Positions 16,908 to 25,504 of a stretch of DNA of 64,000 bases are shown here, piece after piece. Source of the stretch: Streptomyces monashensis (GTDB taxonomy: Bacteria; Actinomycetota; Actinomycetes; Streptomycetales; Streptomycetaceae). A program made the translations under genes and the position numbers. Position 1 is the first letter of the stretch, and each line of letters begins with the position of its first letter. The stretch spans positions 1 to 64,000 of the forward strand of contig NZ_MLYO01000014.1 in NCBI RefSeq assembly GCF_001866665.1. Reading direction: 5' to 3'. The notes beneath the pieces were generated by a model. It was given only the letters and a program-made list of their open reading frames with translations, did no database searches and had not been told where the DNA came from.

Positions 16908-16941
16908 CGAACGGTTTCCAGGGATCGGTCACCGTGCTACG

Positions 16942-16958
16942 TTCGGCCAATGGCCGAA
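16942..16958. promoter_or_regulatory. Palindromic operator over the Lrp gene start
   Basis: TTCGGCC-AAT-GGCCGAA is a perfect 7-bp inverted repeat with a 3-base centre that spans the ATG (16950) of the Lrp gene and lies 35 bases from the divergent PLP gene start. TACGTT (16938-16943) may be the -10 of a leaderless transcript, so binding would block the start point. Confidence 0.55.
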
Positions 16959-17435
16959 TCTGTCGTACTGGATCCGGTGGACCTCCATCTGCTGCGGCTC
17001 CTGCAGAACGACGCCCGGACCACCTACCGCGACCTCGCCGAGCAGGTGGGCGTGGCGCCGTCGACCTGCCTGGACCGGGTGACCCGGCTGCGCCGCTCGG
17101 GCGTGATCCTCGGGCATCGGCTGCGGCTGGATCCGGCCAAGCTGGGGCGCGGGCTCCAGGCGCTGCTGTCGGTGCAGGTGCGACCGCACCGGCGGGAGCT
17201 GGTGGGACCCTTCGTGGAGCGGATCCGGGCGCTGCCGGAGGCCCGGTCGGTGTTCCATCTGACCGGGCCGGACGACTATCTGGTGCATGTGGCCGTCGCG
17301 GACATGGCCGATCTTCAGCGGCTGGTGCTCGACGAGTTCACGGCACATCGGGAAGTGGCCCGGGTGGAGACCCGGTTGATCTTCCAGCAGTGGGAGTGCG
17401 GGCCGCTACTGCCGCCCGGCCATGCCCACAGCTGA
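16950..17435 (+). CDS. Lrp/AsnC-family transcriptional regulator
   Basis: A 161-residue regulator. An N-terminal helix-turn-helix (residues 10-55, LLRLLQNDARTTYRDLAEQVGVAPSTC in part) is followed by an alpha-beta RAM/AsnC effector domain (70-145, ending in the VFHLTGPDDYLVHVAV strand). It is divergent from the PLP trans-sulfuration enzyme, whose substrate (methionine, homocysteine or cysteine) is the likely co-effector. The palindrome on its own start codon suggests autoregulation. Confidence 0.9.
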   Translation: MAESVVLDPVDLHLLRLLQNDARTTYRDLAEQVGVAPSTCLDRVTRLRRSGVILGHRLRLDPAKLGRGLQALLSVQVRPHRRELVGPFVERIRALPEARSVFHLTGPDDYLVHVAVADMADLQRLVLDEFTAHREVARVETRLIFQQWECGPLLPPGHAHS

Positions 17436-17487
17436 ATCCCCCGAACACGGGTGACGCGGAGATCGCCGTCGTACGAGGATGGACGGC

Positions 17488-19179
17488 ATGTCTGAGACCA
17501 AGAGCCCGTTGCCCCGTCAGGTGGCCGACGCGTATGTGGACGACCTCATCGCCCTCGACCCGGTCACCGGTACCTATCTCGGTGTGAAGGAGAGTTCGAC
17601 CCGGCTGCCCGACTACTCTCCGGCCGGCCAGGAGGCTCTCGCCCGGCTGGCGCGGGCGACCCTCGCCCGGCTCGACGAGGCGGAGCGGCAGCCCGGCGCG
17701 GACAGTGACGTGGAGCGTCGCTGCGGGCGGCTGCTGCGGGAGCGGCTGACCGCCGAACTCGCGGTCCACGAGGCGGACGAACACCTGCGCGCGGTCGGCA
17801 ACATGCACACCCCCGGCCACGCGGTGCGGGACGTGTTCACGGTGACGCCGCAGCAGACGGAGGAGGACTGGGCGGCGATCGCCGAGCGGCTGCGCGCGGT
17901 GCCCGGTGCGCTCGCGGGCTACCGGGAGTCGATCCGGCTGGGCCTGGACCGCAAGCTGTTCGCGGCGCCCCGGCCGACGGCGACGTACATCGAGCAGCTG
18001 ACCGAGTGGACGGACACCGACGGCTCGGGCCGCGGCTGGTTCGAGGACTTCGCCGCCGCCGGGCCGGACGCGCTGCGCGCCGAGCTGGACGAGGCCGCCC
18101 GCGCCGCGACCGCCGCCCTGGCGGAGCTGCGGGACTGGCTGCGGGACGTGTACGCCCCGGCGATCGAGGGCGCCCCGGACACCGTGGGCCGCGAGCGGTA
18201 CGCCCACTGGTCCCGCTACTTCAACGGCACCGACCTGGACCTCGACGAGGCGTACGGGTACGGCTGGGCGGAGTTCCACCGGCTGCTCGGCGAGATGAGG
18301 CGGGAGGCGGAGAAGATCCTGCCCGGCGCCGGGACGCCGTGGGTGGCGCTCGCCCACCTGGACGAGCACGGCCGGCACATCGAGGGCGTCGAGGAGGTCC
18401 GGGAGTGGCTCCAGGGCCTCATGGACCAGGCCGTCGCGGACCTGGACGGCACCCACTTCGAACTCGCCGAGCGGGTGCGCCGGGTGGAGTCGCGCATCGC
18501 GCCGCCCGGCGGCGCCGCGGCGCCGTACTACACGGCCCCGTCGGAGGACTTCTCGCGCCCGGGCCGCACCTGGCTGCCGACCATGGGCCAGACCCGCTTC
18601 CCCGTCTACGACCTCGTCTCGACCTGGTACCACGAGGGCGTGCCCGGTCATCACCTCCAGCTCGCGCAGTGGGCGCACGTGGCGGAGAACCTCTCCCGCT
18701 ACCAGGCCACGATCGGCGGGGTCAGCGCCAACGCGGAGGGCTGGGCGCTGTACGCGGAGCGGCTGATGGACGAGCTGGGCTATCTGAAGGGCCCGGAGGA
18801 GCGGATCGGCTATCTGGACGCGCAGATGATGCGCGCGGTCCGGGTGATCGTGGACATCGGCATGCACCTGGAGCTGGAGATTCCGGCGGACTCGCCGTTC
18901 CACCCCGGTGAGCGCTGGACGCCGGAGCTGGCGCAGGAGTTCTTCCGTGCGCACAGCAGCCGGCCGGCGGACTTCGTGGAGAGCGAGGTGACCCGGTATC
19001 TGACGATTCCGGGCCAGGCCATCGGCTACAAGCTCGGTGAGCGGGCGTGGCTGCTGGGCCGGGAGAAGGCGCGCGAGCGGCACGGCGACGCATTCGACCT
19101 GAAGGCCTGGCACATGGCGGCGCTGTCGCAGGGTTCGCTCGGTCTGGACGACCTGGTGGACGAACTCGCCCGGCTCTGA
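17488..19179 (+). CDS. DUF885-family metallopeptidase-like protein
   Basis: A 563-residue protein of the DUF885 family, remotely like M32 carboxypeptidases. The metal-binding motif is HEGVPGHH (His382, Glu383, His388), with a distal glutamate in NAEGWALYAERL. The family is largely helical and usually has one domain of about 550-600 residues, so it is full length. No signal peptide is evident. An ATG at 17479 lies three codons upstream. The substrate is unknown; it is the only gene of its transcription unit. Confidence 0.85.
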   Translation: MSETKSPLPRQVADAYVDDLIALDPVTGTYLGVKESSTRLPDYSPAGQEALARLARATLARLDEAERQPGADSDVERRCGRLLRERLTAELAVHEADEHLRAVGNMHTPGHAVRDVFTVTPQQTEEDWAAIAERLRAVPGALAGYRESIRLGLDRKLFAAPRPTATYIEQLTEWTDTDGSGRGWFEDFAAAGPDALRAELDEAARAATAALAELRDWLRDVYAPAIEGAPDTVGRERYAHWSRYFNGTDLDLDEAYGYGWAEFHRLLGEMRREAEKILPGAGTPWVALAHLDEHGRHIEGVEEVREWLQGLMDQAVADLDGTHFELAERVRRVESRIAPPGGAAAPYYTAPSEDFSRPGRTWLPTMGQTRFPVYDLVSTWYHEGVPGHHLQLAQWAHVAENLSRYQATIGGVSANAEGWALYAERLMDELGYLKGPEERIGYLDAQMMRAVRVIVDIGMHLELEIPADSPFHPGERWTPELAQEFFRAHSSRPADFVESEVTRYLTIPGQAIGYKLGERAWLLGREKARERHGDAFDLKAWHMAALSQGSLGLDDLVDELARL

Positions 19180-19393
19180 CGTCCCGCTGTTCCAGGGGAG
19201 TTGAGCAGGGGCGGACCTCCTGGCCGGCGGGCGCGTCGGCGGGGGGGGCCGGGTGAGGTGCCCCGCCCGGTGCCGTCGGCTCCCGCGCCGTGGCCGGTGT
19301 CCGCCGTCCGGCCCTGCCCCGGTGGCGGGCGCGGGCGGCGGGCTGCTGGCTGGTGGCGGAAGCGATGACGCCGGCGGCGAGGAGGCGGGGTGC
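19180..19393. other. Intergenic region without a recognised gene
   Basis: GC-rich sequence with runs of G (GGGGGGGG near 19241). Open frames exist here, such as one from GTG 19253, but their products are Arg/Pro-rich and of the shadow type. Confidence 0.5.
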
Positions 19394-20068
19394 GTGGCGG
19401 GGAGTCATGAGGCGGGGGCGGCGGGAGCGGCGGAGGAGGCGCTGCGGACGCCGCGGGCCGCCGGGCTGGCCGGGGTCGTGTTCGCGCTGCTGCTGGCGGC
19501 GGTCATCGTGCTCGTGCGGCTGGCCATCCCGGAAGGGGAGCACGTCGTCACCGCCCGCGGGTTCACCGACCCCGGGCGGCGTGGCGCGCTGCGGACGGCC
19601 CTCGCGCTGGTGCCGTTCGCCGGGATCTTCTTCCTGTGGTTCATCGGCGCCGTACGGGCGCACGTCGGCGCGGCGGAGGACAAGTTCCTCGCGACCGTCT
19701 TCCTGGGCAGCGGGCTGGTCTTCACCGCCGCGCTGTTCGGCGCCGCCGCTGCCGCCCGTGCGGTCCTCGACGTCGCGCATCCGAGCGGTACGGCGCCGCC
19801 GCCGGCCTCCTGGGACTTCGGCCGCCACTTCGCCTATCACCTGCTGATGGAGTACGCGATGCGGATGGCGGCCGTCTTCGTGTCCTCGCTGTCGGTGCTC
19901 GGCCACCGCCGCGGCGTGCTGCCCCGCCCGCTCACACTGCTGGGCTTCCTCACCGCCGTGACGCTGCTCTTCGCCGCCTCGAACGTGCCCTGGGCGGAGC
20001 TGGTGTTCCCCGCGTGGTCGCTGGTTCTCAGCGGCTACATCCTCGTGGTGGGCGGTCGTACCCGTTGA
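19394..20068 (+). CDS. Integral membrane protein of unknown function
   Basis: A 224-residue protein with four to five hydrophobic segments (AGLAGVVFALLLAAVIVLV; TALALVPFAGIFFLWFIGAV; ATVFLGSGLVFTAALFGAAA; a C-terminal pair around LTLLGFLTAVTLLFAASNVP and ELVFPAWSLVLSGYILVV). The GTG at 19394 is preferred because GGAGG lies eight bases upstream and the product then starts just before the first membrane helix. The frame also opens at 19253 but that part looks non-coding. No family is recognised. Confidence 0.65.
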   Translation: MAGSHEAGAAGAAEEALRTPRAAGLAGVVFALLLAAVIVLVRLAIPEGEHVVTARGFTDPGRRGALRTALALVPFAGIFFLWFIGAVRAHVGAAEDKFLATVFLGSGLVFTAALFGAAAAARAVLDVAHPSGTAPPPASWDFGRHFAYHLLMEYAMRMAAVFVSSLSVLGHRRGVLPRPLTLLGFLTAVTLLFAASNVPWAELVFPAWSLVLSGYILVVGGRTR

Positions 20069-20154
20069 CCCGGACGGTGGTGCCGACGAGCGCGGTGCAC
20101 GCGCGTCTCTCATGCTGGCGAGCGGGACATGACCACGGGAAGAGCGGAGCGTCG

Positions 20155-20403
20155 ATGAGGCTCGTCGTCGATCTCAACAAATGCCAGGGGTACGCCCAGT
20201 GCGCGTTCCTCGCGCCGGACGTCTTCGCGATGCACGGCGAGGAGTCGTTGATCTACAACCCGCACGCGCCGGAGGAACAGCGCGAGCGGCTGGCCCGCGC
20301 GGTCGCCGCCTGCCCGGTGCAGGCGATCACGGCCGACGGGCTGGAGGACTTCACGGGTGAGCCGGGGCCCGGTCCCGGCCAGGTGGCGTCCGATGGCCGG
20401 TGA
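20155..20403 (+). CDS. 3Fe-4S type ferredoxin
   Basis: An 82-residue ferredoxin with Cys10-x5-Cys16 and Cys53-Pro. The position of the second cysteine of a 4Fe-4S motif is absent, giving the three ligands of a [3Fe-4S] cluster as in P450-partner ferredoxins. It overlaps the ferredoxin reductase gene by 11 bases and is followed by a P450, so it carries electrons from the reductase to that P450. Confidence 0.92.
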   Translation: MRLVVDLNKCQGYAQCAFLAPDVFAMHGEESLIYNPHAPEEQRERLARAVAACPVQAITADGLEDFTGEPGPGPGQVASDGR

Positions 20404-21784
20404 CTACCTGGACCGGCTCCGGCGCGAGGGCCGGATCGTCATCGTGGGCGCCTCCCTGGCGGGCCTGCGGGCGGCGGAGACGCTGCGCGCCGAGGGCTTC
20501 ACCGGCGAGCTCACCCTGATCGGCGACGAACCGCACGAGCCGTACGACCGGCCGCCGCTGTCGAAGTCCGTCCTGCTGGGCATGGCGTCCCCGCGCCGCA
20601 CCGAGCTGCCGCACCGCCGGGAGATCGACGCCAAGTGGCGGCTCGGCATCGCGGCGACCGGGCTGGACCTGGCGGCGAAACGGGTCAGGCTGGCCGACGG
20701 GGACGAGGTGCCGTACGACCGGCTGCTCATCGCGACCGGGGTGCGTGCCCGGCCCTGGCTGAAGGAGGACGAGGCCCGGCTCGACGGCGTCTGTCTGCTG
20801 CGGACCCGGGACGACGCGGCCGATCTGGTCCAGCGGCTGGACGCGGGACCGCGCCGGGTGTTCGTCATCGGCGCCGGGTTCGCCGGTTCGGAGGTCGCCT
20901 CGGCGTGCCGGGAGAAGGGCATCCCGGTCACCGTGGCGGAGCGCGCCGGGGCGCCGCTGGTGGGCGCGCTCGGCGGGGTGATCGGCGCGGTCGCCGCCGA
21001 CCTCCAGACCGAGAACGGCGTGGACCTGCGCACCCATGTCACGGTGACGGGGCTCGAGGGCGACTCGATCGGCCGGGTGCGGGCGGTCCATCTGTCCGAC
21101 GAGAGTGTCGTCGAGGCGGACGTGGTCGTGGTCTCGCTGGGCTCGCAGCGCAACACCGAGTGGCTGACCGGGTCGGGGCTGGGTGCGGGTCCCCGGGGCA
21201 TCGCGTGCGACGCGGGCTGCCGGGCCTTCGACTTCCGGGGCATCGTCACGGACGACGTCTTCGTGGCGGGCGACGTGGCGCGCTCCCCGCACGCGCTGTT
21301 CGGCTACCAGTTCCTGTCGCTGGAGCACTGGGGCAACGCCGTCGCGCAGGCGGAGACCGCCGCGCACAACATGATCTGCCACGGTGCCGACCGCCGCCCG
21401 CACCTGTGGATGCCGGCGTTCTGGTCGTCGATGTTCGGCGTGAACATCAAGTCGGTCGGTGTGCCGCCCATGGGCGACCAGCTCATGATCACGCAGGGTT
21501 CGCTGGCCGAGCGCCGGTTCGTCGGCGTGTACGGCTACCAGGGCCGCGTCATCGCCGCCGTGACCTTCGACAACGCCCGTTGGCTGGAGTTCTACGCCCG
21601 GCAGATCGAGCGGGGCGCCCCGTTCCCGGTGGAGTACCCGACGATGGACCGGCGGCCCGAGAACCGGCAGCCGGTGGCGGCCGACTTCCCCGATCCGTCC
21701 CTGCCGACCCACGGCCCCACGGTGACGCTCAGCGGCTACTCGCCGGCCGACCAGCAGCTGGTCTTCCACCCCGCCCGCCACTGA
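20393..21784 (+). CDS. FAD-dependent ferredoxin reductase
   Basis: A 463-residue flavoprotein of the putidaredoxin-reductase type. The FAD-binding GxSxxG is in VIVGASLAGLRAAETL (residues 15-30) with YDRPPLSK conserved; the NAD(P)H motif is VIGAGFAGSEVAS near residue 160; VFVAGDVARSP marks the second FAD contact. The start codon lies inside the end of the ferredoxin gene. It should take electrons from NAD(P)H to that ferredoxin. Confidence 0.93.
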   Translation: MAGDYLDRLRREGRIVIVGASLAGLRAAETLRAEGFTGELTLIGDEPHEPYDRPPLSKSVLLGMASPRRTELPHRREIDAKWRLGIAATGLDLAAKRVRLADGDEVPYDRLLIATGVRARPWLKEDEARLDGVCLLRTRDDAADLVQRLDAGPRRVFVIGAGFAGSEVASACREKGIPVTVAERAGAPLVGALGGVIGAVAADLQTENGVDLRTHVTVTGLEGDSIGRVRAVHLSDESVVEADVVVVSLGSQRNTEWLTGSGLGAGPRGIACDAGCRAFDFRGIVTDDVFVAGDVARSPHALFGYQFLSLEHWGNAVAQAETAAHNMICHGADRRPHLWMPAFWSSMFGVNIKSVGVPPMGDQLMITQGSLAERRFVGVYGYQGRVIAAVTFDNARWLEFYARQIERGAPFPVEYPTMDRRPENRQPVAADFPDPSLPTHGPTVTLSGYSPADQQLVFHPARH

Positions 21785-21818
21785 CGGCCGCCCGGCCCGA
21801 CGCTCCGAGGAACGAGTC

Positions 21819-23051
21819 ATGCCGAAAGCCCCGCTGTTCCGCCAGATCACCGACTTCGCCCACCGCGCCGACCCGTACCCGCTGTACGAGGAACTGCGCC
21901 GGACACCGGTGCTGCACGAGGAGGCGGACGGCCCCTTCGTCATCAGCTCGTACTGGGACATCGAGGCGCTGCTGCACGATCCGCGGATCAGCTCCGACGC
22001 CACCAATCTGGCCGCCGCCGGGGCCGACGAGCTGAGCCACTCGGACGAGACGGGCGGGCTGCCGCCGTCGTTCATCCGGCTCGACCCGCCCGAGCACGAC
22101 CGGCTCCGGCGCATCGCCAACCGGGGCTTCGGTCCGCCGCGCCGGCCGCGCCGGATCGAGGGCATGCACGGTGAGCTGGAGGAGATCGTCGCCGGTCTGC
22201 TCGACGGACTCGGTGACGCCCGGCAGATCGACCTGGTGGACCAGTTCGCCTACCCGTTCCCGGTGACGGTGATCTGCCGACTGCTGGGCGTGCCCCGCGA
22301 GGACGAGCCCAGGTTCCGCGCCTGGGTCGACCCGATCGTCGCCGGTCTGGACCCCGACTCCCGCACGAGCGCCGACTCCGCGCGTGCCGCGCAGGAGGCA
22401 CGGCTGCAGCTGGGCATGTACCTGTCCGGGCTGGTCGAGCAGCGCACCAGGGAGCCGCGGGACGACCTGCTGTCCGACCTGGTCACCAGTCACGGCCCGG
22501 ACGGCTCCATGACGATGATGGAGGTGCTCGCCACCGCGGTGCTGCTGCTGATCGCCGGCCATGAGACGACGGTCAACCTCATCACCAACGGCATGCTGAC
22601 CCTGCTGCGCCACCCGGACGTCCTGCGGCGCCTCGCCCGGGACCCGGGGCTGTCGGTGCGGATCGTGGAGGAACTGCTGCGCTACGAGCCGCCGGTGCAG
22701 ATCGTGCCGCAGCGCACCTGTATCGCCGACATCGAGGTGCGCGGGGTGATCATCCCGAAGGGCTCGCGCATCTGGCTGATGCTGGCCGCGGGCAACCGCG
22801 ACCCCGAGCGGTTCAAGGACCCCGACCGGTTCGACCCGGACCGTGAGGACATCCAGCATCTCGGCTTCGGCAGCGGCGTCCACAGCTGCTTCGGCGCCCC
22901 GCTGGCGCGGCTGGAGGCCCAGATCGCCCTGGCCGCGCTGGCCCGGCGGCTGGAGAATCCCCGCCTGGTCGCGGACCCGCCGCCGTACCGGCAGAACGCG
23001 ATCCTGCGGGGCCCGCGCCATCTGGAGATCGCCTTCGACGGGCTGAACTGA
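21819..23051 (+). CDS. Cytochrome P450 monooxygenase
   Basis: A 410-residue soluble bacterial P450. The heme-thiolate ligand is Cys357 in FGSGVHSCFGAPLAR, the I-helix oxygen-activation motif is AGHETT (about residue 246), and the K-helix ExxR is E284-R287. It lies 34 bases after the ferredoxin reductase gene, so the operon holds a complete three-part electron chain. The substrate is not predictable. No biosynthetic genes adjoin the operon, which suggests catabolic, detoxifying or trans-acting tailoring use. Confidence 0.95.
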   Translation: MPKAPLFRQITDFAHRADPYPLYEELRRTPVLHEEADGPFVISSYWDIEALLHDPRISSDATNLAAAGADELSHSDETGGLPPSFIRLDPPEHDRLRRIANRGFGPPRRPRRIEGMHGELEEIVAGLLDGLGDARQIDLVDQFAYPFPVTVICRLLGVPREDEPRFRAWVDPIVAGLDPDSRTSADSARAAQEARLQLGMYLSGLVEQRTREPRDDLLSDLVTSHGPDGSMTMMEVLATAVLLLIAGHETTVNLITNGMLTLLRHPDVLRRLARDPGLSVRIVEELLRYEPPVQIVPQRTCIADIEVRGVIIPKGSRIWLMLAAGNRDPERFKDPDRFDPDREDIQHLGFGSGVHSCFGAPLARLEAQIALAALARRLENPRLVADPPPYRQNAILRGPRHLEIAFDGLN

Positions 23052-23080
23052 CCACCGGGGTCCGGTGCGGGGCCGGTCAG
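23048..23080. terminator. Possible terminator between convergent genes
   Basis: CTGACC (23048-23053) and GGTCAG (23075-23080) can close a GC-rich hairpin across the stops of the P450 and the convergent Imm21-like gene. Confidence 0.35.
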
Positions 23081-23592
23081 TTGCCGAGGCGGCTGAGGCT
23101 GACCAGCCCCACCCAGGTCTCCGGGCCCGGCTGGGCGTACGCGGCACGCACCGCGTACGTGCCCGCCTCCAGCGGCACCCGGAGGTGTTCGATACGGCCG
23201 GCGGCGCGGCCCGGCCAGGCCGAGTCGAACAGCAGCACCGGGCCGGGCACCCGCCAGCGCACCTCGCTGCCCCACACCGCCGAGTCGAGGGCCGCCGGGA
23301 CACCGGCGAGCAGTTCGTCCTCGGAGTGGGCGGCGGACCACCGTACGAAGGTGGCGTGCTCCGGCAGGAAGGAGGTGGAGGCGGGTTCCTCGCCGAACAC
23401 GAGGGCCGCGCTGTCACCGACGGGCAGCAGGCCGACGTGCCCGTCGACCTCGCACGCCCGGTCGTAGTCCGTGGCGAGGTCCTCGTTGTCGGCGCCCGCC
23501 CAGAACGGAAGTACCGTCTCGGGCACGGCTATCAGAGGGCCGCCGGCCGACTCCACCCACTCCAGCACGCCTGGATCCGCGTATCGAGCCAT
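23077..23592 (-). CDS. Imm21-family immunity-like protein
   Basis: A 171-residue soluble protein matching the pattern of immunity protein 21: an early WVESAGGPLIAVPE segment and DYDRACEVDGHVGLL near residue 45. Imm21 members are proposed to neutralise polymorphic toxins encoded beside them. Here no toxin, secretion gene or Rhs/WXG element is adjacent, so this is an orphan, possibly defensive or recruited for another role. The start is the ATG at 23592. Family assignment is from remembered pattern, not a search. Confidence 0.65.
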   Translation of the reverse strand: MARYADPGVLEWVESAGGPLIAVPETVLPFWAGADNEDLATDYDRACEVDGHVGLLPVGDSAALVFGEEPASTSFLPEHATFVRWSAAHSEDELLAGVPAALDSAVWGSEVRWRVPGPVLLFDSAWPGRAAGRIEHLRVPLEAGTYAVRAAYAQPGPETWVGLVSLSRLGN

Positions 23593-23618
23593 GGCCCAAG
23601 AACCTACACGGGCCGCCG

Positions 23619-24104
23619 TCAGCAGCCGCACTCGCCTTCGACCGGCGCGGTCAGCGGGTCGGCGTCCCGGCGTGCCGGTCCCTCCCAGGTGTCGTAGGCG
23701 AAGCCCTCACGTGCCCAGTACTCGAAGCCGCCGAGCAACTCCTTCACCCGATAGCCGAGTTCGGCGAGGGCGAGGGCGGCACGGGTGGCGCCGTTGCAGC
23801 CGGGGCCCCAGCAGTACGTCACCACGGGCACGGAGAGGTCGAGGAGTTGCCCGGCCTGTTCGGGGATGAGGGAGGTGGGCAGGTGGACGGCGCCGGGGAT
23901 GTGACCCTGGTCCCAGGACGCGGTCGAGCGGCAGTCCACGACGACGAACCCGGGGTCGCCGCCGGCCGCCAGCGCCGCCGCCACGTCGGAGACATCGGTG
24001 TGGAAGGCGAGGCTCGCCCGGAAGTGGGCGGCGGCCTCGGCGGGGGCGGCGGGGGCCACGCGCAGGACGGGGTTCACGGAGGCCGGTGAGGCATGGGTGG
24101 TCAT
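23619..24104 (-). CDS. Rhodanese-domain sulfurtransferase-like protein
   Basis: A 161-residue single-domain rhodanese. VVVDCRSTASWDQGHIPGAVHLP is the classical N-terminal rhodanese signature; the active-site loop starts at Cys98 in YCWGPGCNGA, with a second Cys103. The C-terminus ends in EGECGC, a possible metal or redox tail. It is divergent from an Lrp regulator 94 bases away. It likely handles persulfide sulfur or senses redox state (inference). Confidence 0.87.
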   Translation of the reverse strand: MTTHASPASVNPVLRVAPAAPAEAAAHFRASLAFHTDVSDVAAALAAGGDPGFVVVDCRSTASWDQGHIPGAVHLPTSLIPEQAGQLLDLSVPVVTYCWGPGCNGATRAALALAELGYRVKELLGGFEYWAREGFAYDTWEGPARRDADPLTAPVEGECGC

Positions 24105-24162
24105 GGCTGAGAATTTACGGCCGCACGCCCGGCTCCTGAAGGGGCGATCCCCGGCCCCGCCC

Positions 24163-24192
24163 TTGCCGCGCCGGGGATTTCCCTGCTATCCA
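24163..24192 (+). promoter_or_regulatory. Candidate promoter of the second Lrp gene (leaderless)
   Basis: TTGCCG (24163-24168), an 18-base spacer and TATCCA (24187-24192), with the ATG at 24199 at the expected start point. The match is moderate. Confidence 0.4.
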
Positions 24193-24198
24193 TCCGGG

Positions 24199-24645
24199 AT
24201 GACCGTGCATTCCCCGGACGCCACCGACTGGCGCATCCTCGAGGTCCTCCAGCGCGCGGGCCGGGCCAGTTACGCCGAGCTGGCGCGCGCCGTCTCGATG
24301 TCCCCGAGCGCCGTCACCGAGCGCGTACGGCGGCTCGAGGAGGCCGGCGTGATCCAGGGATACGCGGCGGTCGTTGACCCCGAGCGGCTGGGGCTGCCGA
24401 TCCTGGCGTTCGTGCGGCTGCGCTATCCGAACGGCAATTACAAGCCGTTCCACGACCTGGTCGCCGTCACGCCCGAGATCCTGGAGGCGCACCATGTGAC
24501 GGGCGACGACTGCTTCGTGATCAAGGTCGCCGCCCGTTCCATGTCCCATCTGGAAGAGATCTCCGGGAAGATCGGCGCGCTGGGCTCGGTGACCACCAGT
24601 GTCGTGTACTCCTCCCCGCTCCCCCGGCGCGCGCTCGGGCACTGA
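24199..24645 (+). CDS. Lrp/AsnC-family transcriptional regulator
   Basis: A 148-residue regulator with an N-terminal helix-turn-helix (residues 10-55, SYAELARAVSMSPSAVTERVRRLE) and a C-terminal RAM domain (about 70-140). It is divergent from the rhodanese gene and probably regulates it. The ATG at 24199 seems leaderless. The effector is unknown, perhaps a sulfur-containing amino acid given the neighbour. Confidence 0.9.
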   Translation: MTVHSPDATDWRILEVLQRAGRASYAELARAVSMSPSAVTERVRRLEEAGVIQGYAAVVDPERLGLPILAFVRLRYPNGNYKPFHDLVAVTPEILEAHHVTGDDCFVIKVAARSMSHLEEISGKIGALGSVTTSVVYSSPLPRRALGH

Positions 24646-24665
24646 CCCGAACAGGGCGTGCCGGA

Positions 24666-25460
24666 CTACGGCTTGCGCGCCACTGCGCCGAAGTTGTCGA
24701 CTTCGGCCGGTACTTCGGCCCCGCTCGATGCGGGACGCCACCGGGTCGTCGAGACCAGGCCGGGCTCCAGCATCTCCAGGCCGTCGAAGAAGCGGGCGAG
24801 CTGGTCGGGGCTGCGGTTGACGCGAGGGTTGTCGCTCGCCTCGTTCCACTGCTCGACCATGGCGCGCTGCTGCTCGGGGTGGACGATCTCGGTGCTGTCA
24901 CAGAACACGAGGTGGCTGCCGGACGGCAGGGCGTCGAGCAGCCGGTGCACGATGCCGTAGACGGAGTCGTCGGTGACATGCGCGGCGATGCCGAGCAGGA
25001 TCAGTGCCACCGGCTGGGTGAAGTCCAGTGTCCTGGCGGCCTGTTCGAGGATGCCGTCCGGGTCCCGCAGGTCGGCGTCGATGTAGTCCGTCGCGCCCTC
25101 GGGCGTGCTGGTGAGCAGCGCCTCGGCGTGCACGAGGACGACCGGGTCGTGATCGACGTAGACGATCCGCGCCTCGGGCAGCAGGCGCTGCGCGACCTCG
25201 TGCGTGTTGTCCGCGGTGGGCAGGCCGGTGCCCACGTCCAGGAACTGGCGGATACCGGCGTCCCGGACGAGGTACTCCACGGCCCGGACGAGAAACGCCC
25301 GCTGCGCCCGGGCGGTGTCGAGGATCCCCGGGTTGGCCGCGGCGATCTGGTCACCCACCTGCCGGTCGATCTCGTAGCAGTCCTTGCCGCCCAGCCAGTA
25401 GTTCCAGATACGGGCGGAGTGCGGCGCGCTGCTGTTGACAGGCGGGCGTTCGACGGACAT
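24666..25460 (-). CDS. DUF574-type SAM-dependent methyltransferase
   Basis: A 264-residue protein of the actinomycete Methyltransf_19/DUF574 family. The family opening SARIWNYWLGGKDCYEIDR is clear, followed by the SAM-binding FLDVGTGLPTADN and the acidic VYVDHDPVVL. Streptomyces genomes hold many paralogues; substrates are unknown. The ATG at 25460 has GGGAG 7 bases upstream. It is convergent with the Lrp gene. Confidence 0.88.
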   Translation of the reverse strand: MSVERPPVNSSAPHSARIWNYWLGGKDCYEIDRQVGDQIAAANPGILDTARAQRAFLVRAVEYLVRDAGIRQFLDVGTGLPTADNTHEVAQRLLPEARIVYVDHDPVVLVHAEALLTSTPEGATDYIDADLRDPDGILEQAARTLDFTQPVALILLGIAAHVTDDSVYGIVHRLLDALPSGSHLVFCDSTEIVHPEQQRAMVEQWNEASDNPRVNRSPDQLARFFDGLEMLEPGLVSTTRWRPASSGAEVPAEVDNFGAVARKP

Positions 25461-25504
25461 GTGGGCTCCCCGAGTCGGACAGTGGTCACCACACAACTTA
25501 GCCC

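Noticed and set aside
19253..19393. N-terminal extension of the membrane protein from GTG 19253
   Set aside because: The added residues are Arg/Pro/Gly-rich shadow sequence; GTG 19394 has a good GGAGG.
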